DNA of 64,000 nucleotides, taken from NCBI GenBank assembly GCA_038030265.1, contig CM075941.1, positions 48,895,952 through 48,959,951 on the forward strand, in the 5' to 3' direction. Numbering within the stretch: position 1 is the stretch's first letter; every line of letters starts with the position of its first letter. The notes under the pieces were generated by a model, which did not search any database, was not told where the DNA came from, and saw only the letters and a list, made by a program, of their open reading frames with translations. A program made the position numbers and the translations under genes. Below, piece by piece: positions 1-11,568 of this stretch. This DNA comes from Corythucha ciliata (Eukaryota > Arthropoda > Insecta > Hemiptera > Tingidae).

Positions 1-1
1 G

Positions 2-187
2 AAGCCTTGGGTTCCGGCAACGTTTTTGCGGGTTGCCCGTGGTTGCCAGCATTTCGTTGGGGTAAGGTCCTCAAACATCCTGAACCACTCATCATACGTC
101 CATACCATCTTCCCTGAGGCGTACAAGAAGGGACCTGGATCTCGACTGGGAGAAAAGATGAAGGATATCTCACGAAAGCTCCACTAA
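2..187 (+). CDS. Possible 3' end of a protein-coding exon, unknown product
   Basis: An open frame runs from the left edge of the window to a TAA at 185-187 (61 codons). It contains a stretch reading FPEAYKKGPGSRLGEKM and ends DISRKLH. I do not recognise a family. It is kept because it is followed by a plausible 3'UTR with two AATAAA signals. It could equally be chance reading of non-coding DNA, as the frame is short and its start lies outside the window. Confidence 0.22.
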   Translation, partial: KPWVPATFLRVARGCQHFVGVRSSNILNHSSYVHTIFPEAYKKGPGSRLGEKMKDISRKLH

Positions 188-850
188 CACCCCGTCATTG
201 GAATCCATCACTTCCGAAGAGGGGTCTTTTATTCGTCCTTCGACGTCAGCAGCAACAACAGTTATCTCTGACACCTTCGACCACGAAACCGGAGTGATAT
301 TTATTCATGTGGGATGACAATGTGCGATGGAGTTTGATGGCACGTTCTTTGAGTTTACATGTTGTTTCATTCATGTAACAACTGCAAACGCAAGCATTGG
401 GGCTGCCAATAAAATCCACTAATCCTTTCCTACAAAACTATTTTATTCACACTCCCCCCCCCCGCAACAAGATCTGGAACGACTAATATAGATTTGTACT
501 TAGTTTTAGAAAGTTCAAAAGCCTCAATTTTAAAAGAATTCGTTAAATTTGTATGTTGTATTCTGGAGCTTACTGTAAAATAGATTAATGACATGTATAT
601 CTGTAACAAGTATTTTTCTGTAAATCTGTCAAAGTACATATTTTTGTTTTTTTTTTTTAAATACATAGTTTTTCTTTTGCTCTGTTGGAGTTTATATTGT
701 GTGTTGTATTGACGGTTATGTATATAATTTATTGTACTGTTATTTTATTGTATTATATTGTGAAATAATTCTATTGTGTTGTATAATGCCATACTGAACT
801 CTGTTGTAACATTCTTTTAATGAATGGAACAATAAACGACATCTACTTGT
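188..850 (+). other. Possible 3'UTR with two polyadenylation signals
   Basis: AT-rich sequence after the TAA at 185-187. AATAAA hexamers occur at 408-413 and 831-836 on the plus strand. A run of C at about 461-469 and a T run near 650 are simple repeats. No coding potential is visible. The 3'UTR reading depends on the weak exon call to its left. Confidence 0.25.
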
Positions 851-2541
851 TTTACACTCCTATAGAACGGTGACAGCTCCCGTTTCTCGACTCTTACCAC
901 CCCCCGCCCCATTTAATCGGATCTTCGGCTGCTTTTGTGTCCCAGGGAACAATTTTCTGTTTAGTCGTAATATAGGGGAATGTTCTGTAACTTTTTTCGT
1001 TAGTCCACGAGTCTTTTTCTGGGGAAAGTTGTCGTTGAATGCAGCGATTTGGTTTCCCCTCGACCTTCCCCACTCATCCACCCCGGGATCTTATGTTGTT
1101 TTATTCGGTTAAAAATAAAGGAAAATTCTCTCACGGATCATTAGGTTGAATTGGACGTGTTTTTCTTGTTCTCGCCCGTGTCGTAATAAAATGGGTGGGC
1201 GGAGGGTATCAATGGTGGGGGGGGGGTTAACAGTGGGTACGCATTGAAAATTCGGAGTATTGCATGGTTCCAAAGGCGGCTCTGATTGCCACTCGCTCTC
1301 TCTCATTCTCTCTCTTTCTATCTCTCCCGATTTCGGCTTGGCTTGAAGTGACGAAAGTGAAGGACCAGTTTTTGTAGTGTTTTATTGCTATATGATTCAA
1401 ATCCCTCCCCCCCCCCCCACTCAACCGTCACACCTATTCGTTCGAATTTCTTGGAAGTTGAAAACACGAGTCAAGGAGGAGCTTGGAAGTTCTGCGTAGC
1501 ACGCGTCGCCCTCGAAAAAAAAAACAAAAAAAAAACTCTGAGATGAATCGAATAATGGACAAACTCCAGGTGGAAACCCTCCGCAGTCGCATTTCGTCCA
1601 TAGCAACGAGACGGAGACTTCCTCCTGGAGAAAGAAACACGTGGGTCTTGGTGTAGGTCGTGGTTGATACACGTGGCTTGAATGGATGAGTGGGAAAGGG
1701 TGGTGCAATCCAAAAGGGTCTCTACATTTTAAAGGTCACTGACATTGAATTCGCTCCCTTTTTCCATCACACCGAGGGGAAACATCAATAAAAGCGAGCT
1801 TTTCTACGCGGTTATGTGCTCGTCCTCGAAACGCAATATTTTGAATTTCTGGAGTAATCCTCATAGCACTCCCTTTTCCCGTCTCAAGTTTTCAGTTTCC
1901 TTTCAAAGCTCGTTAGCAGCGAACAAAGCTACCGAAAATCCCACGCACTGTAAATCCGTTCTTTGTACCTCTCTTTTTCACTACACGCCATGTTGTTTTT
2001 ACACGTTCAAGAAACGCTGTCTGCCGTATCTTTATTGTTGAAGAAGAAAAAAAAAAAAACAAGAAAACAGAAACTGACACGCCCCTCTTCTGGTCAGATA
2101 AACCAACAATCAAACCTTTTTTTAAACTTTTAAAATTATACCTCGAATGGTATAACGTCAATCATAATTTCTCAACCTCCAATCAGAGTCATATTGGTAG
2201 TCAAGAGGTCTGCCACGATTGAATAATAGTAGAATGGATTGTTGGGGGGGGGGGGAAGAGGTTGATTTTTGCGACGTGAGTTGAGTTGATGACTTTTCAA
2301 TTTCTTCGATTCAATGAGATTGTTTTTTTTTTTTTTTTTTTAAGTCAGGTTCCTTTGTAGTCAAGTGGATTGAGAGTGATAATAGCACGGTGGGACGGGT
2401 GTCTGTGGCGGCAGTGGCGGGGTGGGGAGGAGAGGGTTGACGTGCTTAGCGGCGTTCATTACATTAATTGAAATGTTAATTTCTGTTTAATGCCACGTCG
2501 GAATTACTTGTTTAAGTGTGTAATTAGTCAAATTCGTGACA
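851..2541. other. No gene recognised; simple repeats
   Basis: Small frames here are short and mutually overlapping, with no family resemblance. Visible simple sequence: CT-rich tract about 1290-1326, C12 at 1407-1418, interrupted A runs 1517-1535, A run near 2045, G12 at 2244-2255 and a T run about 2323-2341. It may be intronic or intergenic. Confidence 0.6.
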
Positions 2542-2705
2542 GGGGCCCACACACGGTCAAACATGCTTGACAAGCAGATTTGATCGTGTGTGGGGTCATG
2601 TTTTGAAGGTTTGACATCACGTTTGATGGTTTTCAGTCACTGCCAGAAAATTTGCTCTGAAACATTTGGTTTGACAAACATGTTTGATCGTGTGTGTGTG
2701 TGTGG
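2542..2705. repeat. Palindromic MITE-like element (CCCACACACGGTCAAACATG family), copy 1
   Basis: The left arm starts GGGGCCCACACACGGTCAAA and reads into CATGCTTGACA. The right arm, ending at 2705, is an imperfect reverse complement (TTGACAAACATGTTTGATCG followed by a GT run). Internal sub-repeats of TTTGAAGGTTTGA and its complement also occur and continue just past 2705. A second copy lies inverted at 16790-16922. No coding capacity, so it is presumably non-autonomous. Target duplication not resolved. Confidence 0.55.
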
Positions 2706-3091
2706 TGTTTCAAACCATCAAACCTTCAAACCGTAAAGAAAAAAGGGTATTGGGGTGATTTTTATGTGAATGAAAAAATTGGTTTTTCATAACAATCCTT
2801 TGACTAAATACTGGGTGTTTCATGAGGAAAGGACATAGGTACTTTCCTGGAAACATGGAGCATACTTGCACACTTCACGTCTATAAGATAGACGATAAGA
2901 AAAATGAATACTATATTTATAACAAATCTCTGACGATTCCTCCAGCCCAGGATGGCGAAAGCTCAGAAAAAGAAGGAGTATATGAATAAAAAAGAAGCCT
3001 GAACCTTAAAAATAAATGATAAACTAAGTACGGCTTGAAATTAAATAACAATAATAATGACAATAATAATAATAAGTCGATGCCTATAATA

Positions 3092-3185
3092 ACACAGAAA
3101 AGCCGGGGGTCGGGCCTCGCTAGCTACAGGCATCCCAAACCTCGCATGGTGGCGTCTCAGCGTCACTACGGGCTTGGGGGGAAAA
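3092..3185 (+). repeat. Fragment of a non-LTR retrotransposon 5' region
   Basis: The segment reading ACAGAAAAGCCGGGGGTCGG through CTACAGGCATCCCAAACC to ACTACGGGCTTGGGGGG matches, with scattered substitutions, the reverse complement of about 16266-16357. There the same sequence sits upstream of the ORF1 of the antisense Jockey-like element. This is therefore a detached fragment of the same family, bordered on the left by AAT/TAA microsatellite. Confidence 0.6.
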
Positions 3186-3821
3186 CATGAAGAAGGGAAT
3201 TGAGTGAGCAAAGTGAGCTAGTTTTCAATAGTATATTTCACAACGAGTGAGGAAAGTGTCACATGACGCGCGAGTTGTGTTTGGCGATCGAGGCGAAGCC
3301 GAGTTCGCTAATTATACAAAATACGAACGCGTAAAGACGCTCCTCACTAGTTGCGAACGCTATTTTTCGTTTGACCGGTGAAGTGTGAGACACTTCACCA
3401 CGACTCACTCCAAACATTACATCACTCCTAGCAGTGACGTAAAGTACTTTCGTTCACTCCGTGACGTAAAGTAAGCAAATAACACGCTGAGGTTGAAGTG
3501 TTTCTTTCGTCGTGAGGTTGCCATGGTGAAAATAGCCACTTTCTGAATAGGTCAAGCGAAAATAGTACATTACGATCCAAGGGCGCTATAACGCTCATTA
3601 CGGTCGAGGGCGACAAGCGAAGGCCCGAGGTGAAGCCGAGATAATAATAATAATAAATCCAATCTTGAAAGTCCCGTTCAGAAGCTTTGTGCTATGCATC
3701 TTTGGAGTCTATGCAACCAATCAAAAATTCGTTCGAAAAATGAAGCATTTTGATAGGTTGCACAAACTCCACCGACGCACATCATAATTATGGTTTGTTT
3801 AATAAACTGAATTGAACCCAC
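3186..3821. other. Repeat-like stretch with short hairpins; no gene
   Basis: No convincing frame. There is a hairpin GAAGTGT/ACACTTC near 3381-3399, two similar segments GAGGCGAAGCCGAG (about 3289) and GAGGTGAAGCCGAG (about 3628), and a short TAA microsatellite ending near 3657. The combination suggests an unidentified small repeat element with a microsatellite tail. Confidence 0.35.
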
Positions 3822-3829
3822 ACTCTAGC

Positions 3830-6114
3830 CAGTGGCGTAGGTAGGAATTTGACCTAGGGGGGGGGGGATCAGATTGTATTCTCATATGACTGAGGGGAGG
3901 GGGGTAATTTAACATTTTAGTCATCATTCCACCCAGCCAGCACACTCTTGAATCTGGACATCTTGCTGGCTTCATCATAGCCTCAATCTCTCAGTTAAGG
4001 GCGATTTTTGGACTCTATCCGCTGGCGATCATTTCCATTTTTAGCCGCAAATTAGCAATTTTCAGGCTTGAAATTAACCTTTCTCTTAATTTTGACCAGG
4101 CTGATTATTTTATTTTCTGAATATTACCCGCAAATTAGTGATTTTTCTCAATTTTAGCAGTGAGTTTTCGCTTTTTCTAAATTTTTGCAGCTTGTCCAAC
4201 CCGTGCACTGCCTACCGAGTTTTGTCAATTTTTTGCCAAGAATTGGCGTTTGACTCAATTTAAGCTGCAAATTAGCAATTTTTTCCGCTTTTAACTGAGA
4301 ATTAGCACTTTTTCCCAATTTGAACTGAAAATTAACGTTTTTCTTCATTTTAGCTGGGCAAATTGTTGATTTTTTTTAATTTTTGCCACGAATTAGTGAT
4401 TTTCCTCATTTTGTATCCCCAAATTAATGTTTTTCCACAACTTTATATCTGCAAACTGCAAACTTTATATCTGCAAAATCATTAATTAGGAATTTTTTTG
4501 GTTCACCATAAGCAATGCATGAGCGATTTTTCTCAGTTTACTCGTGAATTAGCGATTTTTTCGCCTACTGCCAAAAATTGGCGCTTTTTTTCAATTTCAG
4601 CCTGAAAAGTTTCCTTCAGAATCCGCAAATTGGCGTATATTCAGTTTTTGGCGCGAATTAGAATTTTTCTCAATTTTCAACCGCGAATTAGCGCTTTTTT
4701 TTAAATTGTAGCGGCGACGCGTCGTAGCGTTTCAAACCTGTGAATTAGCGAATTTTCTCAATTTCAGCCACAAATTGGCGTTTGGCGCAATTCTAGCTTG
4801 AAACTGGCGATTTTTTCCATTTTTAGCCGCGAATTAGCAATTTTTTTTTAATTTTTAGGTTTAAAATTTACCTATCTCTTAATTTTGACCTGGTTGATAA
4901 TTTTATTTTCAAAATATTACCCGCAAATTAGCAAATTTTCACATTTTACCACCGCATTAGCAATTTTATGACTTTTATAGGTATAAATTATTGCTTTTTT
5001 TCACTCCTAGCCGTGACTTAGCGTATTTTTTAACATTATACTATAGTCACGCATGAATTTGCCCATTTTTCTGAATTTTAGCCACAAAAATTCCCTCAGA
5101 AGGTATTTTTTTAAATTATAAATGTAAATTTGTTTTTTTTTTTTTTTTTTCAAACAAAAAAATGTACATCTATTCATTCATTTCTGCCAAAAAATCATCA
5201 TTTTTAAATTACAAATTTCACGACACTTAATTCGAGAATTAGTTATATTTCTCAATTTAAGCTGCAAATTGACAATTTTTTTTCCATTTTTAACTGAGAA
5301 TTAGCACTTTTCCCCAATTTGAACTGAAAATTAACGTTTTTCTTGATTTTAGCTGCACTATTTGTTGATTTTTTTCAATTTTTGCCGCGAATTAGTGGTT
5401 TTCTTCATTTTGTATCCGCGAATTAACGTTTTTCCATAACTTTACGTATCTGCAAATTCCAAATTAGTGATTTTTCCCAATTTCTGCTTTGGAACAGCGT
5501 TTTGTACTAATTTTGTGCCCATTCAGCATCCTATTCTCTTTTTCATACGCGAGTGGGCGATTTTACGCCATTTCAGTTGTGAATTTTTGTCATTTTTGTC
5601 AAATTTTAACCTGAAAGCGTCTTTTATTTGTCAATATTGTAGCGTGTTTTCTCAACTTTAACCGCGGGGTTTTCCCAAATACAACACTTTTGCGTTGATT
5701 TCCACAATTTATTCGTAGAGTGGCCTCCATGTACCGCGAATCAGCGATTTTTTCCTTAATTTTAGTCTGGAAGTTGCATCGCGAGACCACGAATCAGCGC
5801 TTTTTAGCAGCTATAGCCACGAATATTACAGATTTTTGTCTGGTAGAGGGTCCGGGGCGAACCTCCTCCCCCGTACCTCGGTACACTACTGCGTTGGGTC
5901 TGAAGTTCAAGGAAAAAGCTGGACGTACTCGGACCTTTTCGGGCTGCTTCAAGTCCAGAAAATCTGCTTGACCTAACTTCAACGTGAAACGATCATTTTT
6001 GGAGATTTTATGGGGCTCTTCGTTATGGTACTAATGCTCCTTCGTTCGTATACTTGTAGCTCTGTGGGGGGGGGGGGATCTATCCCCCATATCCCCCCTG
6101 TACCTACGCCCCTG
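3830..6114. mobile_element. Non-autonomous hAT-type transposon filled with degenerate minisatellite
   Basis: The ends are imperfect terminal inverted repeats: CAGTGGCGTAGGTA on the left and the complement of CAGGGGCGTAGGTA on the right. They are flanked by a perfect 8-bp target duplication, ACTCTAGC, at 3822-3829 and 6115-6122. An 8-bp duplication with CAG-type termini is characteristic of the hAT superfamily. The body (about 4000-5850) is a degenerate tandem array with units of about 30 bases mixing AATTAGCGATTTTT, CTCAATTTTAGC and CGCGAATTAG. Both ends carry G-tracts (about 3857-3866 and 6066-6077). No transposase frame, so it depends on an enzyme made elsewhere. Diverged copies of its body recur throughout the window. 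Confidence 0.8.
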
Positions 6115-6122
6115 ACTCTAGC

Positions 6123-7032
6123 CAGCGAATACAAGGATGACGTAGCTGATACAGAGAGAACTTTAATCGCCTCTCGTCGTAATTTACAGTGCTTTTTTGT
6201 GTTTTTATGGCTAATGTGCAATTTAAAAACAAAACTAGGAAGAAATTTAAAAAAAAAACAAAAACAAAAACAAAAGGCCTAAAAGAAGACGCAGCGGGCT
6301 GATATTTTCCTTTACGCCCGGCGGGCGGAATGAACCTCATGTCGCCCGCTCAAGACTCTCCCAGCGGTCGAATTTCGAGTCTTTACGCCAGGCTGTACAA
6401 AAACTATTTTTCGCGCTACCTGCATCGTAAGTTGCCTACCACGATAACATGATTACTCCAGTACGTTTAATTTTTCCTAACCTGGCACTTTATAGCTTCA
6501 GTTTTTGAAAACTGTACAGTAAAGGTTTGAAACTGACATGAAAAGTTTTTTACAAGCCAGTTTTCTATAACCTTGTGCAACCTTTGTTGAAATGTTATCA
6601 CCTCGTCCGTGATTATACAGATATCTTATGACACGGTTTTTTCTTTTTGTCAAAATAATAAAACTGGGTAATATTCGACGACGGTTGCGCGAAAAATAAT
6701 AAAAATAAATGGGAGCAAGAATCTGAGCAGTTCAGATTTAACCCCCCCCCCCCCTGGAAAATACCATTTTGAGAATCAATTATGTCTACATGTGCAAAAA
6801 TACAATTCTTGAGGCAAAAATTCCAAATCCTGCACCGCACCAAATTCACCGCCTCTTCGTGAAATTCTCTTGTTTCTGGGTTAATTTTCCTCGGTAATTT
6901 GAGTCCTAAAGACACAGTTTTACTAGACAAATGGCTTGTTATAAGCTAAATCGGCTACACTGGCCATAAAATGGAGTATTCACACTATTCAGACCGGAAA
7001 CATAGTGTGAAAGAGCAAGAGAATGCCGTGAA
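6123..7032. other. No gene recognised
   Basis: Contains an A-rich simple repeat at about 6246-6276 and a C13 tract at 6742-6754. Short frames have no recognisable similarity. Confidence 0.5.
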
Positions 7033-8035
7033 CAGTAGCGTACCGAGGTAACGGCGAGCGGGGCGGACCACCCAGAGCCACCTAACAGAGAGGGCCCCCG
7101 AAAAGCTTAAATATGGAAAAATGATGACTTATAGGTTTCATGATTGATGATTTCGGTACGTGAAGAGGAGTGGTATACGATTGGACCTCCCTCCTTTCGA
7201 CAATTTTCAGCCCATCCGACTTGGAGAATAGAATTTTACTGGTGATCAGCAAACAGTGTGGCTAAATATTCAATCGAGTCCACGAAAGCGCAATTCTGAC
7301 GGCTGAAATTGAGAAAATTTGTGCCTTCTGAAAGCAAATTTGCGGCTAAAATAGAAAAAAATTCGCTGATTCCCAAGTTTCTTTAGGTTCTTAAGCAGAT
7401 AAAATTGAAAAGGCGACCTATTGTTCTGATGTTGGGGGGAGTAGGCGGCAAAAAATTCAGAAAAAGTGGTAATATCCGTGCCTAAAACTGCAAAAAAGCG
7501 CTCATTCCTGGTTTCTCGATGCAACTTTTAGATCATAATTTAGACAAAATCGCTGATTTTCGGTGTATAGTGGCAATTTTACGGCTGAAATGTACCAAAA
7601 AACCGCTAATGTGCTGTTTTTGGGCCAAGCCCGCGGCTAAAATTGAGAAAAATCGCCTAATCCGTCGATGAGATTGAGTAAAAGCGCTAATTCGCGAATA
7701 ACCTGTAGACAAAACGTTAATTTTTCGGATAAAAATGAAAACAATCACTTATTCGCAGATAAAATTGAAAAACCGCCAATCCGTATCTTGTAAAGGATAT
7801 TTCGAGACTAAGAAAAAGTGCTAATCCATAACTAAATTGAAATTAAATGGCTATTGTGGAGCTAAATGTTAAATAAACGCCTTACTCACGACTAATATTG
7901 AATTTAGCGTGGCTAAAAATAAGGAAAAATGTAAATTTCAGCTCAAATTGAGAAAAACCGGGCTAATTCGCGGCTAAAAATTGAGCGAAGCGCCAATTTG
8001 TAGCAAAAATCGATAAAAATCGCTAATTGATGGAA
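7033..8035. repeat. Minisatellite-type element, fragment of the 3830-6114 family
   Basis: Begins with a boundary reading CAGTAGCGTACCGAGGTA; the same motif occurs inside the 3830-6114 element (complement, about 5876-5894) and at about 56355. From 7270 onward the sequence is the degenerate array, here in the A-rich orientation (GCTAATTCGCGG, AAAATTGAG). No coding capacity. It is cut on the right by a MITE starting near 8039. Confidence 0.6.
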
Positions 8036-8038
8036 TAA

Positions 8039-8850
8039 GGCCCTCTTTATCAATCGTTGATTAAAGAGCTTTTCGAAAAACTTCATTGTTTCATGATAAA
8101 ATATTTCCTCATGGTTCGAAGATGCTCCGTCTAAATTAGTTCTTGAAATATCTCAATCGAAAATTTAAAAAGCGCGCTTAAAAATGATAATTTTACGTTC
8201 AAATTCAGAAAAGTGGTAATTATTTGCTGAAAATTGAGAAAAAGCGCTAATTCGCGGATAAAACGGACAAAAATCCCAATAAATGTTCAAAATTGGAAAT
8301 ACGCCGATTCTCGGCTTCTGAATGAACTTATCTGTAGCTAAGGCCCGCTTTATCAATTGTCGATTAAGTAATTTAAAGAACTGGGGCCTTAGCCGTATTA
8401 CGAATGTTCGGGAAAAAATGTCGCAAGCGGGCTCCAAGGACGCCGAATAAGAAATAACATGATCCCACCATGGCAACAGCATCTCGTGGCATTCTCACGG
8501 GTTCGTAATAAGGCTCCAGATTTAGACAAATCATGTGCGAACCATGATGAAATATTTGGCCATGAGAGCGATGAAGTTTTTAGTCAGCTCTTTAATCAAT
8601 GATTGACAAAGGTCGATGCACACACATCAGTGCCTTGAACGGGACGTGCCCCGTCCGGCAAAAAAAAATTTTGTATTCTCAATGGAAATTGAAGGGTCAC
8701 GTCCCTGACACGTGTCGGATATGAGTGAACGAGCCTCTCAATTCCCATATGAGAATAATATTCTACTTGTCGAACGTGCCCCGTCCGTGTCCCAGTCAGG
8801 GCACGTCCCGTTCATGGCACTGATGTGTGTGAATGGACCTTAAAGCGGGC
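8039..8850. repeat. MITE with long inverted arms, interrupted by other insertions
   Basis: The left arm starts GGCCCTCTTTATCAATCGTT (8039) and continues for about 90 bases. The right arm, on the opposite strand at about 8520-8611, carries the complementary GCTCTTTAATCAATGATTG. The last bases of the right arm (GCGGGCC) are displaced to 8845-8850 by a second palindromic element. Between the arms is minisatellite sequence and another partial left arm (GGCCCGCTTTATCAATTGTC, about 8343). Confidence 0.5.
8609..8841. repeat. Palindromic MITE nested in the previous MITE
   Basis: The left arm AAGGTCGATGCACACACATC continues AGTGCC...GAACGGGACGTGCCCC. The right arm is the near-perfect complement, ending GATGTGTGTGAATGGACCTT. 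Arms are about 45 bases around a core of about 145 bases. No frame. It lies inside the right inverted arm of the 8039-8850 element, so it is the younger insertion. The exact target duplication is ambiguous (AAAG on both sides is one reading). Confidence 0.6.
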
Positions 8851-10002
8851 CCAAAAGTGAGAAAAAGCACTAATATACAGTGCCGATACTAAGGGACCTC
8901 ATAGAGTTATCCGCCCCGGGCCCCGATAGGTGTAGGTCCTCCAGTTGCTGTGAAATGTAGGTACTTTCCCGCCTGAGCCAAAATGGCCATTGAGCACATT
9001 AAAATATAATTTTCGAGGGGGTTAGCCTTTGAATGCCCAAATTCGTGGATTTGGATCCCAAAGAACCAAATTTCTCGGGTTTTAATCACCCAAAAAGACC
9101 AACCAGGAAGACGAAACAGTTGATTCCAGAGTCACATTCCTCTTTTTTATGGTCTTGACTGGAATTGTCTAGATCAGATGGCTAGAATTGACAGTTTTCA
9201 CCCCTCCCCCAGGTTTGTCCCTTTTAAAAATCAATTTTGAAGGATTGATTCAATTTCACATGTTTGTGGCCTTCATAGAAGTAATTTCGCGGATTCGGCA
9301 CTAAGTGAACCCAGCTCTGGCTGGTGTGGAAGGTGCGAACTGTAATTTTTAGGAGGCAAATTCAACATGAAGCCATTTTTTTTCTCGATTCCTCAAACAT
9401 CGGATTAGCGCTCCCCCAACCAGACCATTGGGGGAGCATTCGCTGACCCTGAACCCCACTTCCGCCGCCACTGAACATTGGAGGCAAATTACGAGATCTC
9501 AAAGATGATAGACTGAAAAACTCATCTCGGAGGTTCTGTTCCATGCTGAATTTGGTACCTTAACTCAAATCACATCGATTGACGTTCAACCATCCAACCA
9601 ATGGCAACATCTTACGACATATCCTGGCCCACGACCTGGTTGGCCGATGAATCAGCCTGCCCATTTTTCACGTTTGCCTGGTGAACCAGCATCCTCAAAC
9701 AAGAATCAAGGAAACTCGCAGGGATATACTGGATTGCAGCCAATAACTACATCCCAAAATGAATCTTGGACTAATTTTGGACTAATTTTTTTAATAGCGC
9801 CGATCCCAATTCGTTGCCGATCGCTATTCACCCAACGCCTGTGGTGAAATAACTGTTGAAAACTTCAAGTCTTCATAACTTCTACCGGTTGCCAAAAAAC
9901 GCGGAGGAATAGCCGGGTGTGGAGGAATAGCACTCCTCATTACAGTGTCAAACAAGTGCTGGTCGGGCTGAATCCAGCTGACTGGGAGGTACTGGAGGCT
10001 CT
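8851..10002. other. No clear gene; possible 5' part of the following retrotransposon
   Basis: Short frames only. A 66-residue open frame at 9647-9847 (plus) has no recognised similarity. Position and orientation would suit a remnant of the 5' region or ORF1 of the non-LTR element starting near 10 kb, but this is inference. Confidence 0.35.
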
Positions 10003-10026
10003 CCTTTCACAATAGTTCACTCAAAT

Positions 10027-11568
10027 ATGCAGGGCATCAGTAATAAAATTGATGAAATAAATATATTCCTCCAAGATCGTGAAGATGTCTGTGTTATTGC
10101 AGCAACCGAGCACTGTCTTCCAAGTACTGGAATTGATGTTTTTTCTCCTTCTGATTTTAAGTGCGTCTCCTTTTTCTCAAGAAATTCCATGATCCACGGG
10201 GGCTCAGCCATTTTCGTTAAGTCTTCGCTGACTGCGCGCGAGATTACGCCGCTGACCCATTTTTCAGTTGAAGGAGTACTCGAGATCTCTGCCGTGCGGT
10301 TGGCCGCACCTGACTTGGTAATATGCTGCATTTACCGGCCTCCTAGCTCACAATTTCACTTTTTTCTCGAGCTCTTCGACGCCTTCCTGACCAAGGCTTT
10401 TTCGTATTCCGCTCCTCTTGTGTTGGCGGGCGATTTCAATATTGACTTCGATGAGGATTCTAGTAACTGCTTGGCCTTCAGAGACGTTATCGCCTCGTTT
10501 GGTTTGTCATTGACTATCACCGGGCCCACAAAAACTCACTATACTGGTAAAGGCTCCTGCTTCGATAATTTCATAACGCACTTCTCGTCTTCTTCGTTAT
10601 TCTCTGGCCACAGTTCACTCCACCTTTCGGACCACCGTGCTCAGGAATTTTCGATTCAGCTCCACAATTGCCTCGACTCTCCTGGATCCAGAATTTTGCG
10701 TCTCATTTCTCCGGAGAGTCTTCTTGCTCTGAGGCACTTTCTCTCCGCATATAACGGGCTCTGGTTCTCCACTTATTCCGAAGAATGTCCTAAATTGAGG
10801 GCTCATGCATTTATTCACACATTCCTTTCGGCCGTGGACCTTGCGGTGCCGCTTCAGAGTGTCAAAATTCCTAGCTCCCAGAGGAGGCGGAACTCCTGGT
10901 TTACCGAAGAACTTCGGCTGAAGAAGAGCCGCCGTGAGGATCTTTCCGCTCTCCGAAATTCTTTTTCAACACACGCCCCGTCAGTTATTGCGCCTCTCCT
11001 TCGTTCCGCTCGCAAGGACTTCCGAACAAGCGTACTTGAAGCGAAAAAGGCATATAACGATTCCTTGATAATAAATAATACCAGCAATTTCAATAAAACG
11101 GTATCGAACATGGTCAAGGGCGATCTGCCGTTGGGTGCTCGGGGCTCGTCTGGACCTGTCAGTGGTCTTGATACCGATGGATTTAACAACTTCTTTATTA
11201 ATGCGGCCGCCACTGGTGTCGACTCGCTGCCCGATTCTCCTTCTAGCTTCCGCGATTTCTTGCGCCCGGATTTCAGCTCCTCCTTCTCCCTTAAGAGTGT
11301 CTCGGTCGAGGATGTTTTTAGCGCTATCGCCAGTTTGAAGAACTCTACATCGTACGACTACTACTGGTTAAACGTCGATATTGTAAAGTCGTCAGCTGAC
11401 CTCATTGCAGAACCACTTTCTTCTGTCATCAACAGCTTTTTTGAGACTGGCTCTTTCCCTGAGTGCCTGAAGATATCAGTAGTGACTCCCGTACCGAAAA
11501 AGGGCAGCCAAGTTTACAGTGACTTTCGGCCAATCTCTATCATCCCAGTTTTCGCGTCTCGTCCTTAG
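10027..11568 (+). pseudogene. Non-LTR retrotransposon ORF2, endonuclease part (broken)
   Basis: Encodes an apurinic-like endonuclease of the exonuclease/endonuclease/phosphatase fold, which nicks target DNA to prime reverse transcription. Visible motifs: IYRPPSS (about residue 101), AGDFNIDFDED (about 137), and HLSDH (about 203), the usual metal-binding and catalytic elements. After the endonuclease come a linker and the first RT motif (DFRPISIIPVFA). The frame is lost near 11555, and the RT continues in another frame. The frame is open upstream of the ATG at 10027 (reading FTIVHSN), so the ATG is probably not the true start. Architecture fits the CR1/Jockey-like group; the exact clade is not certain. 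Confidence 0.85.

Noticed and set aside
870..1112. Pair of overlapping frames on opposite strands at 0.86-1.1 kb
   Set aside because: No family resemblance, no splice or start context; treated as chance.
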